64,000 nt of DNA from Micromonospora arida (lineage in GTDB: Bacteria > Actinomycetota > Actinomycetes > Mycobacteriales > Micromonosporaceae), in contig NZ_QGSY01000137.1 in assembly GCF_003857035.1 (NCBI RefSeq), positions 1 through 64,000 on the forward strand, written 5' to 3'. Position 1 is the first letter of the stretch. Each line of letters starts with the position of its first letter. Of the stretch, positions 59,518 to 64,000 are shown one piece after another. A program made the position numbers and the translations under genes. The notes under the pieces were generated by a model. That model worked only from the letters and a program-made list of their open reading frames with translations. It made no database searches and was not told the origin of the DNA.

Positions 59518-59636
59518 CCTCTGGTTGCCAGTACGACGCGGCAGACAGTCCGTTCTGAATGTCGAGAACGGCCGAGTGGCTCCGTCCTCGGGGAGGATGC
59601 GGTCACTGCGAGCGCACCAGAGCAGGGAGATCCAGC

Positions 59637-60077
59637 ATGGCGATCCAGCGGATGGACAACGTCCTCATCGTTGTCGAGGACCTCGACGCGGTCATCGCGT
59701 TCTTCGTCGAACTCGGCATGGAGTTGGAGGGGCGAGGGCCGGTCGAGGGACGGTGGGTGGAGCGGGTCATCGGGATCGACGACGTCCGGCAGGAGGTCGC
59801 GATGCTGCGAACCCCGGACGGCCACGGCAAGGTCGAGCTGGCGATGTTCCACCGACCGGCGGCGATCAGCGCGGAGCCGAAGGACGCGCCGGCGAACACG
59901 TTGGGGATTCGGCGGGTCATGTTCGCCGTCGACGACATCGAGGATGTGATCACCCGATTGCGCGGCCACGGCGCCGAGCTCGTCGGTGAGGTGGAGCGGT
60001 TCGAGAACATCTACCGGCTCTGCTACGTCCGCGGCCCGGAGGGCATCATCGTCGGCCTGGCCGAACAGCTCCGCTGA
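59637..60077 (+). CDS. VOC (glyoxalase/bleomycin-resistance fold) protein
   Basis: The 146-residue protein has the paired beta-alpha-beta-beta-beta modules of VOC proteins: IQRMDNVLIVVEDLDAVIAFF, VEGRWVERVIGIDDVRQEVA and the second-half RRVMFAVDDIEDVITRLRGHG, ending YVRGPEGIIVGLAEQL with a conserved Glu. ATG 59637 has AGGGAGA upstream. Its function (metal enzyme or binding protein) is not known. Confidence 0.9.
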   Translation: MAIQRMDNVLIVVEDLDAVIAFFVELGMELEGRGPVEGRWVERVIGIDDVRQEVAMLRTPDGHGKVELAMFHRPAAISAEPKDAPANTLGIRRVMFAVDDIEDVITRLRGHGAELVGEVERFENIYRLCYVRGPEGIIVGLAEQLR

Positions 60078-60100
60078 CGGCCGCCGCAGTTCGGTCCACC

Positions 60101-60162
60101 CGCTACTTCGGGGATGTAGGGGCCTCGCGGGCCGCGGAGACCACTACACCCCTGAAGTAGCG
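60101..60162. repeat. Imperfect inverted repeat between VOC and SDR genes
   Basis: CGCTACTTC (60101-60109) pairs with GAAGTAGCG (60154-60162), and pairing continues inward (GGGGATGTAGG against CCACTACACCCC) with a few mismatches. It lies between convergent genes and is probably a terminator-type hairpin. Confidence 0.7.
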
Positions 60163-60213
60163 CGGATCTTGGAGCGCGCAGACCCAGCGCGCAGCGCACA
60201 GGAGCAGTCGGGC

Positions 60214-60933
60214 TCAGGAGACCAGGGTGCCGCCGTCGACGGTCACCACCGTGCCGGTGGCGTAGGTCGCCCGCAGGAGGTAGACGAACGCCTCGGCGAC
60301 CTCCTCGGGTTCGCCCACCCGGCCGAGCGGAAGCGATTCGCTGAGCTGCGCGTACATCTGCTCCCGGGTTTCCTCGGGCAGGGAGTCCCAGAGCGGTGAG
60401 CGGATCACGCCGGCGGAGACGGCGTTGACCCGGATCGGGGCGAGCTCGACGGCGAGCGCGCGGACCAGCGCGTCGATCGCCCCGGTGATGCTGGCCGCGA
60501 CCGACCAGCCTGCGCTGGGCCGGTGGTTGGCGGTGCCGGTGGTGAGGGTGATCGACCCGCCGGGGCGCAGGTACGGCAGTGCCATGTTGACCGCCGACAG
60601 GGAGCCGAAGTAGCGCAGGTCGAAGGCGGCCCGGGCGGCGGCGAGGTCGAGGGCGTCGACGGACATCAGCGCGAGGGGTTCGCCGGCGGTGTAGACGAGG
60701 TGGTCGAACGAGCCGAGACCGTGGAACAGCCGGGACACGGCGTCCGGGTCGGTGAGGTTGGCGAGGTACCCCTGGGTGGTGGTCGGCAGGGTCGTCAGGG
60801 CGCGGTCCACGCTGCGCTGGTTGCTGGAGGCGACCACGACCTGGGCGCCCTCGCGGGCGGCGCGGGCGGCGGTGGCGAGGCCGATCCCCGAGGTTCCGCC
60901 GAGTACGACGACGCGCTGGTCGATGAGGGTCAT
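60214..60933 (-). CDS. Short-chain dehydrogenase/reductase lacking the YxxxK motif
   Basis: The 239-residue Rossmann protein has the cofactor motif VVVLGGTSGIGLATA and the C-terminal VTVDGGTLVS. The catalytic loop is altered: where SDRs have Tyr-x-x-x-Lys, this has GWSVAASITGA after the TGTANHRPS strand, so the Tyr and Lys are missing. A subgroup of SDRs shows this pattern; chemistry may differ or the protein may not be an oxidoreductase. It is divergent from a LysR gene. Confidence 0.88.
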   Translation of the reverse strand: MTLIDQRVVVLGGTSGIGLATAARAAREGAQVVVASSNQRSVDRALTTLPTTTQGYLANLTDPDAVSRLFHGLGSFDHLVYTAGEPLALMSVDALDLAAARAAFDLRYFGSLSAVNMALPYLRPGGSITLTTGTANHRPSAGWSVAASITGAIDALVRALAVELAPIRVNAVSAGVIRSPLWDSLPEETREQMYAQLSESLPLGRVGEPEEVAEAFVYLLRATYATGTVVTVDGGTLVS

Positions 60934-61021
60934 GATCGTGTCCTTCCGGATCGTGTGGTGGGAACGGTTACCACCGTGCTCCGCCGGGAACGTCCGCGTC
61001 CAAGACCTCTTTCACCTCCTG

Positions 61022-61063
61022 TGATGCCCGTTGGGCATCACTCCGCTCATACCCGGCGGGTAT
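61022..61063. promoter_or_regulatory. Two palindromes in the SDR-LysR divergent promoter
   Basis: TGATGCCC-GTT-GGGCATCA (61022-61040) and ATACCC-GGC-GGGTAT (61049-61063) are perfect inverted repeats in the 168-base region between the divergent genes. Position and form suit LysR binding sites controlling both genes. Confidence 0.65.
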
Positions 61064-61101
61064 CATGGAACCGCCCGGAGCGGCAACCGGACGGGGGCAG
61101 G

Positions 61102-62022
61102 GTGGACGTCGATCTGCGCAAGCTCCGCTACTTCGTGGCGGTCGCGGAGGAGTTGCACTTCGGCAGGGCCGCCGCGCGGCTGCGCATCGCCCAGCCGGTC
61201 CTGTCGCGCCAGATCCGGGCCTTCGAGCACGAACTGCGCGCCGAGCTCTTCGTGCGGGACCGCCGTTCCACGGTGCTGACCGAGGCCGGTCGACAGTTGC
61301 TGACCGACGCCCGTCCGCTGCTCGCCTCGGCTGAGGCCCTGCGACGGCGAGTGCAGCGGGTCGCGCACGGCAGGCCGACGTTCACCATCGCGTTCATGCC
61401 CGGCCTTCTCGTGACCGCCGAGGCCCGCGCCATCGGCCAGCGGCACCCCGACCTGGCCGTCAACGTCGTCCGTACGTCCTGGGACGACCAGGCCGACATC
61501 GTCCGCGAGGGGCGCGCGGACGTCAGTTACGTCCGGCTCCCGGTCGACCAGCGCGGCCTGTGCCTGCGGCCACTGTTCACCGAACCCCGGGTCGTCGTCC
61601 TACCCACCGATCACCGGCTGGCCGGGAAGGAGTCGGTCGACCTCGCCGAGTTGGTCGAGGAACGGCTGTTGCAGGACCCGGACGCGGTGCCGGAGTGGCG
61701 GTACCTGCCGAACCGTCGCAGCGACCCCGATCCCCGACCTCGGCCCGAGCTGAACTCCGTCGAGGAGAAGCTGGAGCATGTTGCCGCGTACGCCGGGATG
61801 GTGATCCTGCCGCTGTCGACGGCGACGTTCTACACGAGACCCGACGTCAGCCACGTACCCGTCACTGACCTCGGCCACAACCAGGTGTGCCTGGCCTGGG
61901 CCGAGGACAACCGGTCACCTCTGGTGCACGAGTTCGTCGAGATCGCCGCCCGGCAGACCCCACAACCTGACGATCGACGCCAACGGGGGTCAGGCGGCGC
62001 CGCTCGGGAAGGTTTCGCGTAG
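61102..62022 (+). CDS. LysR-family regulator, divergent from the SDR gene
   Basis: The 306-residue protein starts VDVDLRKLRYFVAVAEELHF and has a LysR helix-turn-helix (GRAAARLRIAQPVLSRQIRAFE), followed by an effector domain (VRLPVDQRGLCLRPLFTEPR, VVVLPTDHRLAGKES). GTG 61102 has GGGGGCAGG upstream; longer frames run across the operator region. By the usual LysR rule it should control the divergent SDR gene. Its 3' end overlaps the convergent epimerase-like gene by 33 bases. Confidence 0.92.
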   Translation: MDVDLRKLRYFVAVAEELHFGRAAARLRIAQPVLSRQIRAFEHELRAELFVRDRRSTVLTEAGRQLLTDARPLLASAEALRRRVQRVAHGRPTFTIAFMPGLLVTAEARAIGQRHPDLAVNVVRTSWDDQADIVREGRADVSYVRLPVDQRGLCLRPLFTEPRVVVLPTDHRLAGKESVDLAELVEERLLQDPDAVPEWRYLPNRRSDPDPRPRPELNSVEEKLEHVAAYAGMVILPLSTATFYTRPDVSHVPVTDLGHNQVCLAWAEDNRSPLVHEFVEIAARQTPQPDDRRQRGSGGAAREGFA

Positions 62023-62907
62023 GGCCGGGTCCAGCGGTCGACCGCTCGTCGGTTCGATGAACAGGTCCGCGAGCAGGAGGTCGGCGAGGTAGCTGGGGTT
62101 GACCCCCGACTCCTTGCGGCCGAGGGCCTGTAGCGCGCCGCCCAGTCGCAGCGCGGCCTTCGCGGCGCCGGACGGCATCCGCGCGACCCGGCGACGCCGA
62201 CCGACCGCGTCGGCGATGCGCGCGATCATGTCGTGCCAGGTGAGGTTCTCGTCGGCGACCGGGATATCCGCGCCGCTGGCCTGCTCCAGGGCGTCGACCG
62301 CGACCTCGGCCACGCTGCGGGCGGAGGCCGCGGCGCTGCCACCGGTGGGGGCGACCAGCGGGGTACGCGAGCGGGCCCACCGGTCCAGCGGACCGGCCCA
62401 GTTGGGCAGTCGGTCGCCGGCCCGGCCGAAGACGAAGGGCAGTTCGAGTACGGCGACGGGCAGGCCCTCGCCGGCGGCAGCCCGCCCCTCCCGGGCCTGC
62501 TCCAGGCGGCACCGGATGTACGTGTGCCGTTCGGCGAGGCGCCACTGCGGGTGGAGCCGGTCGAAGTAGGTGTAGTAGGAGCCCATCACGACGCCCCGGG
62601 TGAGGCCTTCGAGTCGGGCGGCGGTGAACAGGCGTACCACCGGGTCGACGTTGTCGCGGCGGAACTCGGGATAGATCGGCTTGGGCAGCGGCCGTTGCTC
62701 CTCGGTGCGGGTGGCGTACACGACGCCGTCGTGACCGGCGAGCAACGGCCGCAGGTCCTCGATCGAGGCGGACCCGACGTCGAGCAGATGGTCGACGCCC
62801 GGCTGGGCGGTACGCGCCACGGTGGTCGCGGCATGGCCACGTTCCCGGAGCACGTCCACGACGTGAGCGCCGATCAGGCCGCTGCCACCCACCACAAGAA
62901 TTCGCAC
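61990..62907 (-). CDS. NAD-dependent epimerase/dehydratase-like protein
   Basis: The 305-residue extended-SDR protein begins with the Rossmann motif VRILVVGGSGLIGAHVVDVL and has a long C-terminal half. The catalytic YxxxK is not obvious: MGSYYTYFDRLHPQWRLAERH contains tyrosines but no Lys at the right spacing. GTG 62907 gives the Rossmann start. A NAD(P)-binding oxidoreductase of unknown substrate is the safest label. Confidence 0.82.
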   Translation of the reverse strand: MRILVVGGSGLIGAHVVDVLRERGHAATTVARTAQPGVDHLLDVGSASIEDLRPLLAGHDGVVYATRTEEQRPLPKPIYPEFRRDNVDPVVRLFTAARLEGLTRGVVMGSYYTYFDRLHPQWRLAERHTYIRCRLEQAREGRAAAGEGLPVAVLELPFVFGRAGDRLPNWAGPLDRWARSRTPLVAPTGGSAAASARSVAEVAVDALEQASGADIPVADENLTWHDMIARIADAVGRRRRVARMPSGAAKAALRLGGALQALGRKESGVNPSYLADLLLADLFIEPTSGRPLDPALRETFPSGAA

Positions 62908-62991
62908 GATGCATCGTCCACTCTGGAGCCGGCTCCTTGTCAAGCAGGCGCGGCGCGATTCGACCAGAATGGCACCCGGAGGTGATCAACC

Positions 62992-63420
62992 ATGGTCGAC
63001 CAGGAGAGCGTGCCCAAGCTGGGTTCGGTGGTGCTCGACTGCACCGATGCGAGGGCGCTTGCCGAGTTCTATCGACAGCTACTGGGCTTCGTCTACCGGC
63101 CCGGTGACGAACCGCCAGCGGCCGGCAAGGCCGACGAACGCGGCCGTGACTGGCTGGTGCTGCGGTCGCCCGGCGGCGGACCCCAGATCGCGTTTCAGCA
63201 GGTGGAGCATTTGCCGGAGGCGACGTGGCCGGCGACTACCGTGCCCCAGCAACTGCACCTGGACCTGACCGTGGAGTCCGTCGAGGAGTTGCTGGTCCAG
63301 CATGAGCGCGTGCTGCGCCTCGGCGGCCGGCTGTTGTACGACCGCATCGACGACCCGGACGAGCCTCTGCGCGTGTATGCCGACCTGGCCGGGCATCCCT
63401 TCTGCGTCTTCGTCGGCTGA
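62992..63420 (+). CDS. VOC-family protein
   Basis: The 142-residue protein is a VOC/glyoxalase-fold member of the bleomycin-resistance-like type: KLGSVVLDCTDARALAEFYRQLLGF, then WLVLRSPGGGPQIAFQQVEH and LHLDLTVESVEELLVQHERVLRLGG context, ending VYADLAGHPFCVFVG. The ATG 62992 follows an ideal GGAGGTGATC site. It could bind or modify a small molecule; no substrate is suggested by the neighbours. Confidence 0.92.
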   Translation: MVDQESVPKLGSVVLDCTDARALAEFYRQLLGFVYRPGDEPPAAGKADERGRDWLVLRSPGGGPQIAFQQVEHLPEATWPATTVPQQLHLDLTVESVEELLVQHERVLRLGGRLLYDRIDDPDEPLRVYADLAGHPFCVFVG

Positions 63421-63539
63421 GCGGGTTGCCGCGACCTCGCCGGAGCGCAGGTTGACAACGGGCGAGGCTGGCGCCCGCGACCCCGACATTCGCATAGGTT
63501 CGAGGTACGCAACACCATCGCTGTGAAACGGGGTTGAGG

Positions 63540-64000
63540 ATGCCGGAACCGCGCGCCTTCTGGCTGGACGAGCAGTTCGACCGTGAGCACGGCACCGACG
63601 GGCGCGGCCGGTACGAGGCCGAGGTGTTTCGCCGGATCGACGAGTTCGCCGACACCTGGGGTGACTTCGCGCCCGTGGCGTTCGCGGTGACCGCCTGGCG
63701 GTTGGCCACCGAGCTGTCGCCGGGCTTCGTGCGCTGGCACCGGCGGATCATCTCGGCGACCTGCGCGCGCAGCCCGTGGGACGGCAGCCTGGTCTGCGCG
63801 GTGACAGTGGCCTCCCGCTGGCCGGCCGAGCTGACCTGGACCAAGCAGTGGCAGCGCGACCGTGGTTGGCAGGACTGGCCCCGGCTGTTCGGCCAGTTCA
63901 CCACACCCACCGAGGAGGACCAGACGCGCCGCCCGCATCTGCGCGCGTTGCTTCAGGTGGAGGCGCCGGTCCCGCTCGACGACCTGCCGCCGACGCCCGA
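63540..64000 (+). CDS. Hypothetical protein, cut by the window end
   Basis: From ATG 63540 an uninterrupted frame continues to the last base (153 codons). The translation includes FWLDEQFDREHGTDGRGRYE, FADTWGDFAPVAFAVTAWRL, SATCARSPWDGSLVCAVTVA and WQDWPRLFGQFTTP. The many tryptophans and strictly G/C third positions indicate a real gene. I recognise no family. Confidence 0.72.
   Translation, partial: MPEPRAFWLDEQFDREHGTDGRGRYEAEVFRRIDEFADTWGDFAPVAFAVTAWRLATELSPGFVRWHRRIISATCARSPWDGSLVCAVTVASRWPAELTWTKQWQRDRGWQDWPRLFGQFTTPTEEDQTRRPHLRALLQVEAPVPLDDLPPTP

Overview
The window is very GC-rich, densely packed DNA with GTG/ATG starts, Shine-Dalgarno sites of the AGGAGG type and almost exclusively G/C third codon positions. 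A mycothiol ligase (mshC) block, an F420-type luciferase-like oxidoreductase, DUF3090, DUF5703, PAC2, SCO1664-type and ESX-like small proteins all point to an actinomycete, most likely Micromonosporaceae (Micromonospora-like). That assignment is inferred from gene content only. The first 38 bases are not genomic: they carry a truncated Illumina Nextera adapter, so the left edge is a contig end with library carry-over, and the first gene (DUF3500) is cut there. The last gene is cut by the right edge.

Layout. (1) 1-8.1 kb: ankyrin protein, cupin, a sulfur-amino-acid pair (cysteine dioxygenase-like plus rhodanese) behind a palindromic promoter region, two tandem receiver-less OmpR-type DNA-binding proteins, a uridine-kinase-like protein without its P-loop lysine, a DksA/TraR zinc protein, two DUF72 (YecE) genes and DUF2267. 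(2) 8.2-9.85 kb: a 101-residue peptide made of four perfect-length 21-residue repeats, nine bases upstream of a JmjC/cupin_4 (ROXA-like) oxygenase. This is my strongest candidate for an undescribed peptide-modification system. (3) 9.85-17.8 kb, all on the minus strand: a coiled-coil 86-aa protein, a 372-aa protein, an FtsK/HerA-type ATPase and a coiled-coil membrane protein in a tightly coupled operon, followed by a TIR-CHAT fusion and a trypco2 protein. This looks like a conflict or export module. (4) 17.9-26.1 kb: mostly chromosomal housekeeping genes (NYN RNase, ClpC-like unfoldase, DUF3140, LysR, hemerythrin, M20 peptidase, DUF5703).

(5) 26.1-30 kb: a divergent ESX-peripheral cluster (SseB/TY-Chap-like and YbaB on one side; EspC-like, WXG-like membrane protein and a partner on the other), preceded by a 21-bp perfect inverted repeat. 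(6) 30-34.7 kb: aldo/keto reductase, F420-type oxidoreductase coupled to uppP, sugar-porter MFS. (7) 34.9-43.1 kb: a complete nitrogen-scavenging operon ureA-B-C-E-F-G-D, a urea channel and an ammonium channel with a C-terminal P-II-like domain. Urea would be imported, hydrolysed to ammonia, and the ammonium recaptured under built-in nitrogen sensing. (8) 44-49.7 kb: the conserved actinobacterial block phosphomutase-DUF3090-SCO1664-mshC, then hairpin repeats, a GntR/UTRA regulator with its own operator, and PAC2. (9) 49.9-53.4 kb: metH, apparently leaderless.

(10) 53.4-58.8 kb: an accessory-looking patch with alternating strands and non-conserved genes, including a TmrB-like kinase divergent from an AadA-like nucleotidyltransferase, a metallo-beta-lactamase-fold protein, DUF6193 and small orphans. 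(11) 58.8-64 kb: HAD hydrolase, VOC proteins, a divergent SDR/LysR pair with two palindromes in the shared promoter, an NAD-dependent epimerase-like gene and a truncated gene of unknown function. I saw no rRNA, tRNA, CRISPR array or intact insertion sequence.
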